Positions 43,788-52,101 of a stretch of 64,000 bases of DNA are shown in pieces. How positions within the stretch are numbered: the first letter of the stretch is position 1; each line of letters starts with the position of its first letter. The position numbers and the translations under genes are program-made. The notes beneath the pieces were generated by a model. It was given only the letters and a program-made list of their open reading frames with translations. It had not been told where the DNA came from and did not search any database. Origin of the DNA: JAJEAD01 sp965221555 (lineage in GTDB: Bacteria > Pseudomonadota > Gammaproteobacteria > HK1); contig OZ244895.1 of NCBI GenBank assembly GCA_965221555.1, forward strand, positions 1,240,001-1,304,000, given 5' to 3'.

Positions 43788-44527
43788 GCGGCTTGCCGCC
43801 CGCAGGTGTGCGGGGGACCCGCACATGCCTCACACATCTGGCGTGCGCGGAACTGGTTCTCGGCCGTGAGCACCTGCGCGGTCGGCCCATGGGCCACGAG
43901 CTCACGCGCCAGCATCAGGGTCTGCGGAAAATGGGCGCGCACCGTGTCCAGATCGTGCGACACGGCCAGTACGGTGCGGCCTTCGCCGTGCCAGCGTCGC
44001 ACCACGCCGATCAGGTCGGCCGTGGTCCTGGCGTCGACCGCGGAGAAGGGCTCGTCCAGAAGCACGATCTGCGCGTCCTGCAACAGAAGCCGGGCGAAGA
44101 GCACCCGCTGCATCTGTCCACCCGACAGCGATCCGATGGGTCGGGACTCGAACCCGGCAAGGCCCACGGTGGAGATCGCATCGGTTACGCGGGCACGGTT
44201 GCCGGCGCTCAGATGTCCGAAGGCGCCGACTTCGCGCCAGAGTCCCATCGCAACGAGATCGACGACCGACAACGGGAAGGACCGGTCGATGTCCGATTGT
44301 TGCGGGAGATAGCCGACGTCGCTTCGCGCGAAGGCTCCGAAGGTAATCCGTCCTCCGAGTGGACGAATCGCTCCGATCACTCCCTTCAGCAGCGTGGACT
44401 TGCCCGCGCCATTGGGACCCACGATAGCCGTCAGTGCGCCTTTGGCAATCGCGCCGTCGAGTCGATATACCGCCGGATAACGGTCATAGCCGAGGGTCAG
44501 GTTCCGGAACGACAGGGCGTGGCTCAT
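43784..44527 (-). CDS. znuC: Zinc ABC transporter ATP-binding protein
   Basis: A 247-residue ABC ATPase: Walker A GPNGAGKSTLLKG (residues about 37-49), Q-loop VGYLPQQSDID, signature LSGGQMQRVLFAR and Walker B IVLLDEPFSAVD. The switch His is in LAVSHDLDTV. It powers zinc uptake with the permease and binding protein encoded next. Its ATG overlaps the stop of a 43-residue membrane ORF upstream. Confidence 0.93.
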   Translation of the reverse strand: MSHALSFRNLTLGYDRYPAVYRLDGAIAKGALTAIVGPNGAGKSTLLKGVIGAIRPLGGRITFGAFARSDVGYLPQQSDIDRSFPLSVVDLVAMGLWREVGAFGHLSAGNRARVTDAISTVGLAGFESRPIGSLSGGQMQRVLFARLLLQDAQIVLLDEPFSAVDARTTADLIGVVRRWHGEGRTVLAVSHDLDTVRAHFPQTLMLARELVAHGPTAQVLTAENQFRARQMCEACAGPPHTCGRQAA

Positions 44528-44655
44528 GACCCCCCCGGAGTGGATGTCGCCCAGAAGAAAGCGGCCCAGAGAGCGGCCAGCACCAGTGTTGCCCCGGCCA
44601 AACGCACAGCGGCGCCCACCTCAAGAAGCCGAAACCAGGGGAAGAATCGCCTCAT
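44524..44655 (-). CDS. Small membrane ORF, 43 aa, first in the zinc operon
   Basis: MRRFFPWFRLLEVGAAVRLA, then a hydrophobic helix GATLVLAALWAAFFWATS and a short tail. Its TGA overlaps the ATG of znuC (ATGA at 44524-44527), so it would be translated together with the transporter. One membrane span is predicted, with the basic end inside. I know no named family. Position and coupling suggest a small accessory subunit of the transporter; translation is not proven, and no strong Shine-Dalgarno is seen. Confidence 0.55.
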   Translation of the reverse strand: MRRFFPWFRLLEVGAAVRLAGATLVLAALWAAFFWATSTPGGS

Positions 44656-44841
44656 GATGCCGGTCCCTCGGCGAGGCCACGGGAGCCGCGCAGCCCCTGG
44701 ATATCGATCACGTGGCGTGTCGGGGCAAACCCGGACCTACCCGCGATGCTGGACCGCGTTGCCGAAAGACCGGCCGACACGGGTGTTCGTGGTCCGCGTT
44801 CGGACATGGTATTTCGCTGACTGCGACGGATGAATTGGTAA

Positions 44842-44856
44842 TGTTATATTATAACA
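44842..44856 (-). promoter_or_regulatory. Zur box of the zinc operon
   Basis: TGTTATA-T-TATAACA is a perfect 15-bp palindrome that matches the proteobacterial Zur consensus core. On the minus strand it overlaps a TATAAT-like -10 element, about 187 bp before the small ORF. When zinc is sufficient, Zur would block transcription of the transporter operon. The rest of 44656-44976 holds no supported gene. Confidence 0.85.
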
Positions 44857-44976
44857 ATACTCAACACTCAAGTGCCCATCGTCCACGCCGAACATGTGCA
44901 CGCTCGCAATCGTGGCAGGCTCACGTGCAGGCACGACGGCGGGCGGCGGGCCACGCCCTCGGCGCATTGCGTGAAC

Positions 44977-46266
44977 TCAGCGCTCGGCGGCGATTCGCTG
45001 GGCGCCGGCCGCGCCCGCACCGCGTACTGGCCACGCCCCCGAGCGCAGGTACTCCCACAGGCAGTCGGCCAGGTCCCGCGCGTCGTCCTCGGCGCCGTGG
45101 ATGAAGCTCGATTTGCGCCGGCGCATGAAGGTGAGCCCCAGGGTCACGATGCCGGGAGAATCCACCACTCCACCGTCGTGGCGGATACGGCCCTTTCGAT
45201 CGAAGACCGGCAGGTGGAGCCAGGAGTAGTCGGGCCGGAATCCCGTTGCCCAGAATACGGTACGCACCTCCCGCTCGAGATCGAAGCCGAGGCTCGGGAA
45301 CTCGGGGACCACGGTGTCGGGCAAGCGCTCACCGGCCTCGCACCCGTCGTCAAGACCCGCCGTCGCGGCCCACTCGTCGATGGTGTCGAGCAGGCGCCTC
45401 ATCTTGAGATCGGCGAGACGGCAGACGTTGAGGAGTGAGCCGGAGAACTGTGCCTTGCCGTCCTGGATCCCCATCAGGCGCCCGACCAGACGCACGCCAA
45501 GGGTGGTGAGCGTGTTCAGGCCCATGGTCCTGCGTTCCGGCGTGCCGATGAGCTGGGGCGAGGGGACATGGCGCGCTCGGGTGATGTCGTCGACGCTGTC
45601 GTAGCGCTCGTCGAGGATCCCGGCCCGTTCCATCCACCAGAAGATGTCGCGGCCCCGATAGTTTCGGGGCATGCGCACATGCTCGCCGACCGCCAGGGTG
45701 ACCTCTCGCCCCGAGCGCTGGAGCTCCTCGGCGATCTGCAGGCCGGTGGCCGATGCGCCGACGACGAGGACCCCGCCTTCGGGCAGGTCTCCGGGGTGTC
45801 GATAGGCGAGTGGTGTCACCGACTCGATGCCCGACGGCAGCGCCTCGTGCACCTCCGGCAAGGCGGGCAGATTGAAGGCGCCGGTCGCGAGGACCACGCA
45901 GCGGCAACGCCAATCCTCGTGCTCGGTGCTCACCAGATAGCCGTCCTCCGACTCCCGGAGCGAGACCACCCGGGACCGCGTGCGTACCGGCGCGTCCACG
46001 AAGCGGGCATAGTCGTCGACGAAGCGCGCCACCTCGGGCATCGTCATGAAGCCGTCCGGATCCTCACCCGCGTAGGCGTAGCCGGGGAGACGGCTCTGCC
46101 AGTTCGGTGTCAAGAGGCGCAACGAGTCCCAGCGTTGCGTACGCCAGGTGTTGGCGACCTCGCCGCGCTCCAGCACCACGTGATCGATGGAGCGCTCGCC
46201 GAGCATCCGGCTCATGGCGAGGCCGCTGTGCCCGGCGCCGATGACGACGGTCGTGACCTTCGGAAT
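44977..46266 (-). CDS. Flavin-containing monooxygenase-like oxidoreductase, ATT start
   Basis: About 429 residues. The FAD-binding GxGxxG motif (TVVIGAGHSGLA) lies upstream of the first ATG (46215) in the same frame. The only codon giving a sensible start is an ATT at 46266, preceded by GAGGAG at normal spacing; an in-frame TGA lies further upstream. Other motifs are ANTWRTQRWDSLRLLTPNWQ, the NADPH motif VLVVGASATGLQIAEELQ and VFWATGFRPDYSWL. This group oxidises soft nucleophiles or carbonyls using NADPH and oxygen. The gene may be initiated from ATT or may have lost its ATG by mutation. Confidence 0.85.
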   Translation of the reverse strand: MPKVTTVVIGAGHSGLAMSRMLGERSIDHVVLERGEVANTWRTQRWDSLRLLTPNWQSRLPGYAYAGEDPDGFMTMPEVARFVDDYARFVDAPVRTRSRVVSLRESEDGYLVSTEHEDWRCRCVVLATGAFNLPALPEVHEALPSGIESVTPLAYRHPGDLPEGGVLVVGASATGLQIAEELQRSGREVTLAVGEHVRMPRNYRGRDIFWWMERAGILDERYDSVDDITRARHVPSPQLIGTPERRTMGLNTLTTLGVRLVGRLMGIQDGKAQFSGSLLNVCRLADLKMRRLLDTIDEWAATAGLDDGCEAGERLPDTVVPEFPSLGFDLEREVRTVFWATGFRPDYSWLHLPVFDRKGRIRHDGGVVDSPGIVTLGLTFMRRRKSSFIHGAEDDARDLADCLWEYLRSGAWPVRGAGAAGAQRIAAER

Positions 46267-46391
46267 CTCGTGTCTCCTCGGCGAGTCGCGGCGCCGGCTC
46301 AGTCGTGGCCGCCCTGCTTCACCGACTCACCGCCGCGCCCGCGCGACCGTCAGCACCAGAGCCGGGACCGCGTCCGCACCAGCCGGGGACG

Positions 46392-46943
46392 CTAAACCAC
46401 CTCGACGGCGACCCGGGTCGGATTGGTGATGATGTCGTACACCGCGGAGCGCTTCTGCGATTGCGCGACAAGCGCCTCGATGTCCTCGGGCGAGGCATCG
46501 GCGTCGATCTCGTAGCTGACCTTGATGCCGCTGAAGCCGTTGCGCACCTCGGGGTCGGCGCCCAGGATTCCCTGGATGTTCATGTCGCCTTCCAGGGTCG
46601 CCTTCACCGAACGCAGCTGGATGTCGCGGTGCTGCGCCACCCCCGCGACCCCGGCCGTGAGGCAGCTCGCGAGGCCCACGAGCACATACTCCACCGGTGT
46701 CGCGCCGTTATCCTCCGCGGCGAAGGTCTCGGGGTGGTCGGCTTCGAAGGAGAACTCCTTCTTGTGCTTCTGCTCGTCGCCGAGTCCGAAGTAGCTCTCG
46801 ACGGTCGAGTGGCTATGGGTGCCGTTCACCCACTTGCACGAGGCTCGCCAGGTGAACTGGCCGGCGGCCGGGGTTTCGGTCACCGCCTCGCGGGCCGCGA
46901 TCAGATGGTCGACGTTGACGCCGTTGTTTACGTGTTCGGACAT
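46392..46943 (-). CDS. OsmC family protein
   Basis: A 183-residue OsmC/Ohr-fold protein. The N-terminal Cys-helix motif is EYVLVGLASCLTAGVAGVAQ, with one conserved cysteine. The second peroxidatic cysteine found in Ohr/OsmC is replaced (SQKRSAVYDIITNPTRV), so hydroperoxide reduction by the two-Cys mechanism is doubtful. Relatives with one Cys are common and of unclear function. It lies 125 bp upstream of the monooxygenase gene on the same strand. Confidence 0.88.
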   Translation of the reverse strand: MSEHVNNGVNVDHLIAAREAVTETPAAGQFTWRASCKWVNGTHSHSTVESYFGLGDEQKHKKEFSFEADHPETFAAEDNGATPVEYVLVGLASCLTAGVAGVAQHRDIQLRSVKATLEGDMNIQGILGADPEVRNGFSGIKVSYEIDADASPEDIEALVAQSQKRSAVYDIITNPTRVAVEVV

Positions 46944-47053
46944 GGCTGGTTTCCATTGGACTCGAGGTGATGCGCGATTCTATCGGGTGCGCCCTTCGCA
47001 GACCCGAAGACGCTGATACCGGTTTCGTCTGGAGATATAACGAAAGCCATGCA

Positions 47054-48034
47054 CTATCGCCGCGCCGCGATGGATTCCGCGAGCAGACAGAGGATCTCGT
47101 ACATCAGCGACGCCCCGACCAGGGCCGTGCCCCCACTCTCGTCGAGGGGTGGGGCGACCTCCACCACGTCACCCCCCACCAGGTGGAGTCCGCGAAGGCC
47201 GTGCAGCAGCGCGATCGTCTCCCGGGTGGTCAGTCCGCCGACCTCCGGCGTGCCGGTTCCCGGCGTGTAGACCGGGTCGAGCCCGTCGACATCGAGGGTG
47301 ATGTAGGTCGGGCCGTCTCCGACCACCCGGCGCGCCTCCTCCACCACCGCCGGCACCCCGAGCTGCTGAAACTCGTCGATCTGCACCACCCGCATGCCCT
47401 GCTCGATCGAGAATTCGAAGCCGTCGAGAAAGTTCTGGTAGCCGCGGATGCCGATCTGGATGCAGCGCTTGGGATCCAGCACCCCCGCTTCGACCGCGCG
47501 CCGGAAGGGAGCGCCGTGGTGGTACTTCGAACCGCCGATAGCGTCCCAGGTATCGAGATGCGCGTCGATGTGGACCATGCCCAGCGGGCGCTCGGCCCCC
47601 AGCGCCTTCATGATCGGGTAGGTGATCGAGTGGTCTCCTCCCGCGCTCAGAGGTACCGGGCCCGCGGCGTGGAGGCGGGTGAAGAACGTCTCGATCCGGG
47701 CGATCACCTCGTCGAGATGAAAGATCGTATCGAAGCGAACATCGCCCACGTCGGCGATCCGGCAGAGCGAAAAGGGATCGACTCTCGTGACCACATTCAC
47801 CTTGCGGATGAAGTTCGACTTGTTTCGGATCTCCCGGGGGCCGTGCCGGGCTCCCGGCTGAAAGGTCACGCCGTGGTCGGTCGGCACTCCGACCAGCGCG
47901 ATCTCGAGATCCTCGAGAGTGGTGGCGACCGGCGCCCGCATCAGGGTGCCGATGCCGCCCATGAAGCGCAGGTCCTCGAGCGGCTGGTAGGTCTCGCCGC
48001 TCACCGGCGACACGACGCCATAGAAGTCGTTCAC
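47054..48034 (-). CDS. Agmatinase/ureohydrolase family enzyme
   Basis: A 326-residue ureohydrolase. The binuclear manganese ligands are seen in SAGGDHSITYPIM, MVHIDAHLDTWDAI and ITLDVDGLDPVYTPGTGTPE. It would hydrolyse a guanidino compound to urea and an amine: agmatine, guanidinobutyrate or guanidinopropionate. The sequence does not tell these apart. The GTG at 48034 is preceded by GGAGG at good spacing and starts MNDFYGVVSPV; the frame upstream is shadow. It is divergent from the MsbA-like gene. Confidence 0.9.
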   Translation of the reverse strand: MNDFYGVVSPVSGETYQPLEDLRFMGGIGTLMRAPVATTLEDLEIALVGVPTDHGVTFQPGARHGPREIRNKSNFIRKVNVVTRVDPFSLCRIADVGDVRFDTIFHLDEVIARIETFFTRLHAAGPVPLSAGGDHSITYPIMKALGAERPLGMVHIDAHLDTWDAIGGSKYHHGAPFRRAVEAGVLDPKRCIQIGIRGYQNFLDGFEFSIEQGMRVVQIDEFQQLGVPAVVEEARRVVGDGPTYITLDVDGLDPVYTPGTGTPEVGGLTTRETIALLHGLRGLHLVGGDVVEVAPPLDESGGTALVGASLMYEILCLLAESIAARR

Positions 48035-48372
48035 GTTGCCTCTCCTCCGGGGGCCGTTTCGAGGGATGATACGTCGGCTGGCGACCTCGATCATTGCGCT
48101 CCGGTCGCACCGACTCATCGGTTTTCGTCGCGGGAACGCCGAGCGCCTTGAGGCAGTACGGACCGCGACCTTCAACACACGCGGAAGCCCGACGGTCGAA
48201 GTATCACTGCGATACTGCGGCCGGACCCGGTGTTAACATCGCCTGCCGTGGTCCACGCGGGCCGAAGCCGAACGCGCCAGCGGCGGCGGTTGCCCGCGTG
48301 GCCGGATCACGAGACCGGGGGTGGCGGGTGCGCCGCCTCCACCGCCTCACGAGAACTTGGTGCAGCCGGAAT
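48035..48372. other. 338-bp divergent intergenic region with small palindrome
   Basis: No gene is supported. It must hold the promoters of the agmatinase-family and MsbA-like genes. AGTATC-actgc-GATACT (48200-48216) is a 6-bp inverted repeat that could be an operator, and GTGTTAACATCG lies just downstream. Confidence 0.4.
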
Positions 48373-50136
48373 TTGGTTGACTCCCGTCCCCCCGTCGCCA
48401 CGCTGAACGGGCGCCGACTCTATCTTCGCCTGCTCCGCGAGACGCTCGGCAACTGGCGCGTCTTCGCGATCGCACTGGTGGCGATGGTCGTCGTGGCGGC
48501 GACCGAGCCCGCGATCCCGATCGTGCTCAAGTACGTGGTCTCGAGCTTCGAGACCAGCGACCTCGAGCGCACGCCTCTGCTCGGCGTGGCCCTGGTGCTG
48601 GTGTTTCTCGTGCGAGGCGCCGCCACCTTCGGAAGCGCCACCGCGCTCGCGAGCGTCGGCGGCCGGCTCGCGATGGACCTGCGGGTACGCATGTTCGCCA
48701 AGTTGATGGCGGTGCCGATCGCCTTCCACGACCGGCACAACTCCGGTGCCCTGTCCTCCAAGCTCACCTACGACGCGACCCAGGTCATGCAGGCGGCGAC
48801 CGGCGCGGTCGTGGTCCTGATACGCGATACGCTCGCCATCCTCGGCCTGATGGCCTGGATGATCTACCTGAGCTGGCAGCTCACTCTGATCGCCGCCGCC
48901 GCCGCGCCCCTGGTGAGCGTGGTCGTGATGTATCTGGCCACTCGCCTGCGGAGGATGAGCCACCTTCTCCAGACCACGATGGGGGAGGTGACCCATGCCT
49001 CGCTCGAGGGCATCGAGGGGCAGAAGATCATTCGCTCCCACGGCACTCGGGAGTTCGAGCGCGAGCGCTTTCGCACCATCGCGAACCGGGCCCGGAGGTT
49101 TCAGGTCAAGTTCACCTCCGCGACCGCGGCCAATGCCCCCGTGGCCCAGTTCATAACGGCGTGCGCGCTCGCGCTGATTCTGGTCGTCGCGGCCCGACAC
49201 TTCGAGGCCGGCCGCATCACGCTCGCCGACTTCGTGAGCTTCTTCACCGCGATGGGCATGCTCTTTCCGCCCCTGAAGCGCCTTACCAATATCAACGGAC
49301 AGTTGCAGACCGGCATCGCCGCGGCGCAGAGCATATTCGGGCTGCTCGACGAGGACGAGGAACCCGGCCGCGGCGGCCGCGACATCGGACCGGTCGAGGG
49401 ACGGGTGGAGTTTCGCGGCGTCTCCTTCCGCTACCCGGGCGAGCGCGAGGGCAACCTGCACGAGATCGACCTCCGGATCGAGCCGGGCGAGACTCTGGCT
49501 CTGGTCGGCGCCTCCGGCGCCGGCAAGTCGACCTTGGCGAGCTTGCTGCTGCGATTCTACGAGCCGGAATCGGGAGCGATTCTCGTCGACGGCGTCGACG
49601 TGCGCGAGGTGAACGCGGCGAGTCTGCGCCGCCAGATCGGATTCGTCCCCCAGGACGTGGTCCTGTTCAACGACACGGTCGCCGCCAACATCGCCTACGG
49701 GGTGGTGGCTCCGCCGCGCGAGGCGCTCGTCGACGCCGCCCGCAACGCCCATGCGCTCTCCTTCATCGAGGCGTTGCCGCAAGATTTCGACACCCCGGTC
49801 GGAGAGCGGGGGGATCTGCTGTCCGGTGGGCAGCGTCAGCGTCTGGCGATCGCCCGCGCGTTCTACCGCGACGCACCGATACTCATCCTCGACGAAGCCA
49901 CTTCGGCCCTCGACTCGTCGACCGAGCAGTCGGTGCAGGCGGCAATCGACCGGCTGCGCGCTCGGCGCACCACGCTGGTCATCGCCCATCGCCTCTCCAC
50001 CGTGATGAGCGCCGACCGCATCGCGGTGCTCGACAAGGGCCGACTCGTCGACACCGGCCGGCACGAGGCGCTGATCGAGCGCTGCCCCGTCTATGCCGAG
50101 CTCACTCGCCGGCAGCTCGCGCCGTCGGACCGGTGA
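48373..50136 (+). CDS. msbA: MsbA-like ABC exporter (lipid flippase)
   Basis: A 587-residue half-transporter. Six membrane helices in the first 330 residues (including NWRVFAIALVAMVVVAATEP) are fused to an ABC ATPase with Walker A LVGASGAGKSTLASLLLRFY, signature LLSGGQRQRLAIARAF and Walker B PILILDEATSALD. Loop motifs (VPIAFHDRHNSGALSSKLTY and SHGTREFERERF) fit lipid A flippase MsbA. It works as a homodimer in the inner membrane. The start is uncertain: I chose the TTG at 48373 (LVDSRPPVATLNGRRLYL), because upstream residues look non-coding. lpxK is not next to it. Confidence 0.85.
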   Translation: MVDSRPPVATLNGRRLYLRLLRETLGNWRVFAIALVAMVVVAATEPAIPIVLKYVVSSFETSDLERTPLLGVALVLVFLVRGAATFGSATALASVGGRLAMDLRVRMFAKLMAVPIAFHDRHNSGALSSKLTYDATQVMQAATGAVVVLIRDTLAILGLMAWMIYLSWQLTLIAAAAAPLVSVVVMYLATRLRRMSHLLQTTMGEVTHASLEGIEGQKIIRSHGTREFERERFRTIANRARRFQVKFTSATAANAPVAQFITACALALILVVAARHFEAGRITLADFVSFFTAMGMLFPPLKRLTNINGQLQTGIAAAQSIFGLLDEDEEPGRGGRDIGPVEGRVEFRGVSFRYPGEREGNLHEIDLRIEPGETLALVGASGAGKSTLASLLLRFYEPESGAILVDGVDVREVNAASLRRQIGFVPQDVVLFNDTVAANIAYGVVAPPREALVDAARNAHALSFIEALPQDFDTPVGERGDLLSGGQRQRLAIARAFYRDAPILILDEATSALDSSTEQSVQAAIDRLRARRTTLVIAHRLSTVMSADRIAVLDKGRLVDTGRHEALIERCPVYAELTRRQLAPSDR

Positions 50137-50169
50137 TCTCTCGTGCGCGCCGCAATCGCGCCGGTCTGA

Positions 50170-50351
50170 CCCGCAAATTTCACCGATTTTCTGCCGCTTC
50201 GGACGCCAATATGCTTGTGTTGGCGGGCCGTACTCCGTCGCGCCGCTTGCGACGTAGTGTCGGCCACGACTACAGCGTCTTTCGGTCCGCGCGCCCCGTT
50301 ACCATGGCATCGTGATGCCCGAAGCGGCCGAAAATCGGTGAAACTCGCGGG
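50170..50351 (+). repeat. 182-bp imperfect palindromic repeat, copy D
   Basis: Ends CCCGCAAATTTCACCGATTT and, inverted, CCCGCGAGTTTCACCGATTT. The interior shares GGACGCCAATATGCT, GACGTAGTGTCGGC and CAGCGTCTTTCGGTCCG with copies A-C, with a few extra bases. Flanks are CTGA and CGCG, so no target duplication remains. It sits between the convergent MsbA-like and gamma-glutamyltransferase genes, 33 and 42 bp from their stops. Confidence 0.85.
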
Positions 50352-50393
50352 CGCGTCACCCGAGGCGCCGTGCGCGCACCACCGCGGCGGTGT

Positions 50394-52097
50394 TCAATAG
50401 GCGGCGATGGCCGTCTGCCAGCTCGGTCCCGCCCCGCCCTCGAAGCGCTTGCGCCGCGGGTCGTAGGCGACCGCGCATACCCGGCCGTAGGGCCACATTC
50501 CGGGCGCCTCGGGGCGCTCGACGAGGCCGTGGCCCGCGGCACGCAGGCGCCGCCGCACCGGTTCGGGGACTCGGGGGTCGACAAGCGTATCGCCGCCCTG
50601 GCAGTGCACGCGCGGGTGGTCCACCGCGGCCTGCAGGCGCATGCGGTGATCGACGCGGTTCATGAACGTGTGCAGCACCCCGGTCTCGATCCGGTAGCCT
50701 CCGGAGCCACTCGCCGCGAAGACGCCCCGCCCCCGGCGAGTCGCGACCAGCGCGGGGGCGGCGAAGATCGGCATCTTGCCGGGAGCGATCGAATTGGGCC
50801 GTCCCGGACGGGGATCGAAGTTCTGCATCGCGTTGTTAAGGAAGCAGCCGACCTCCGGCACGTGGACGAGCGATCCGAAGGACGAGCCGATGGAGATGCA
50901 GCAACTGGCGAAGTTGCCCTCGGCGTCCGCGCTCGCGACCTGACTCGTGCCGGGACGGGGGACGGGGGCTCCCGGTCCCGACCCACGCTGCGCATCGGGA
51001 TGCCGCGAATCGAAGGGCCAGGGGTCGCCCGGCGCCACCGGCCGGGACAGGGCGCGCCGCATCCGTAGCAGCTTCGCGCGCACCGCCGCGAAGGCCGGGC
51101 TCGACAGCCCTCGCACCGGACTTGCGACGAAGTCCGGGTCGCCGTAGTGGGTCATCGAATCGGTGAACGCGAGCGCGAGCGCTTCCGCGACGAGGTGGCG
51201 GTACTGGTAGCTGTCGGGCCCGTAGCCCGCGAGGTCGAATCGCTCCAGCACGTTCAGCGCCTCGTAGGCGACCTGGTCGTAGCAAGACACGTATTCGTGG
51301 CCGCGGTAGCGCAGCGGCGCTTCGTGCAGGGTGCGGGTGCGGTAGGCGGCGAGATCGTCGCGACCGAGAACTCCGCCCGCGCCGCGCACGTGGCGCTCGA
51401 TCGCGGCCGCGACCCGGCCCCGATAGAAGGCGCCGGGGCCCTTGCGGGCGATGAGCCGCAGGGTCCGGGCCAGGGCCCGGGTGTCGAGGCGATCGGGTAG
51501 CCGGCCCGAAGCATCGCCGGCAGCGCGCCCGCCGGGCATGAGGAAGGCCCGCGTTTCCTCGGCGAGGTTCGCCTCCGGCAGCCGATCCATCAGCCCGAGA
51601 CGATCTATGGCGGTCAAGTCGATGCCGGAATCGGCCGCTTCGATGGCCGGGCCCAGCACTTCTTCCAGAGACAGCCGCCCGTGGTGCGCCTGGGCCTCGC
51701 AGAAACCCGCTACCGCGCCGGGTACCGCGGGTGCGAGCGCCCCGGTCGCGGCGCGGTCACCCGCGGTGAAGGGATGTCCGTAATAGGTGTACGCCCCCGG
51801 CGCCAGCTCGAACATGTCGTCGCGGGCGGCGAGCGGCGCCCGGCAATAGGCGTCGATGGACACGAAACGGCGGCTACGCGCCAGCCACAACGATATGTGG
51901 CCGTAACCGCCGATGCCGCAGGAAGCCGGCTCGACCACGAAGGCGGTAAACGCCGCCGCGCAGAGCGCGTCCACCGCGTTGCCTCCTGCCTGCATGACGC
52001 GCACCCCGGCCTCGGCCGCGAGCCGGTGGCCGGCGGCGCACACCCCGCGTTCGCCTTCGACCGGAGTGTGCGTGTAAAGGGCGCGGCTGGTGATCAT
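50394..52097 (-). CDS. Gamma-glutamyltransferase family hydrolase
   Basis: A 567-residue Ntn-hydrolase of the gamma-glutamyltranspeptidase family. The N-terminal AAGHRLAAEAGVRVMQAGGN and GIGGYGHI segments, the autoprocessing/nucleophile site at GTSQVASADAEGNFASCCIS (catalytic Thr) and the SFGSLVHVPEVGCFLNNAMQ block are visible. No signal peptide is seen, so it is probably a cytoplasmic acylase-like member instead of periplasmic GGT. The family cleaves gamma-glutamyl amides or acyl amides. It follows an MFS gene on the same strand by 4 bp and may process the imported compound. Confidence 0.9.
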   Translation of the reverse strand: MITSRALYTHTPVEGERGVCAAGHRLAAEAGVRVMQAGGNAVDALCAAAFTAFVVEPASCGIGGYGHISLWLARSRRFVSIDAYCRAPLAARDDMFELAPGAYTYYGHPFTAGDRAATGALAPAVPGAVAGFCEAQAHHGRLSLEEVLGPAIEAADSGIDLTAIDRLGLMDRLPEANLAEETRAFLMPGGRAAGDASGRLPDRLDTRALARTLRLIARKGPGAFYRGRVAAAIERHVRGAGGVLGRDDLAAYRTRTLHEAPLRYRGHEYVSCYDQVAYEALNVLERFDLAGYGPDSYQYRHLVAEALALAFTDSMTHYGDPDFVASPVRGLSSPAFAAVRAKLLRMRRALSRPVAPGDPWPFDSRHPDAQRGSGPGAPVPRPGTSQVASADAEGNFASCCISIGSSFGSLVHVPEVGCFLNNAMQNFDPRPGRPNSIAPGKMPIFAAPALVATRRGRGVFAASGSGGYRIETGVLHTFMNRVDHRMRLQAAVDHPRVHCQGGDTLVDPRVPEPVRRRLRAAGHGLVERPEAPGMWPYGRVCAVAYDPRRKRFEGGAGPSWQTAIAAY

Positions 52098-52101
52098 GGG
52101 C

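Noticed and set aside
46305..46335. A further repeat-family end (GCTTCACCGACTCACC)
   Set aside because: Only about 13 bases match and no arm sequence follows; it is within chance expectation.
48094..48372. A 93-codon N-terminal extension of the MsbA-like protein
   Set aside because: Arg/Gly/Pro-rich with no hydrophobic or conserved features; MsbA proteins begin close to the first helix, so the TTG at 48373 is preferred.
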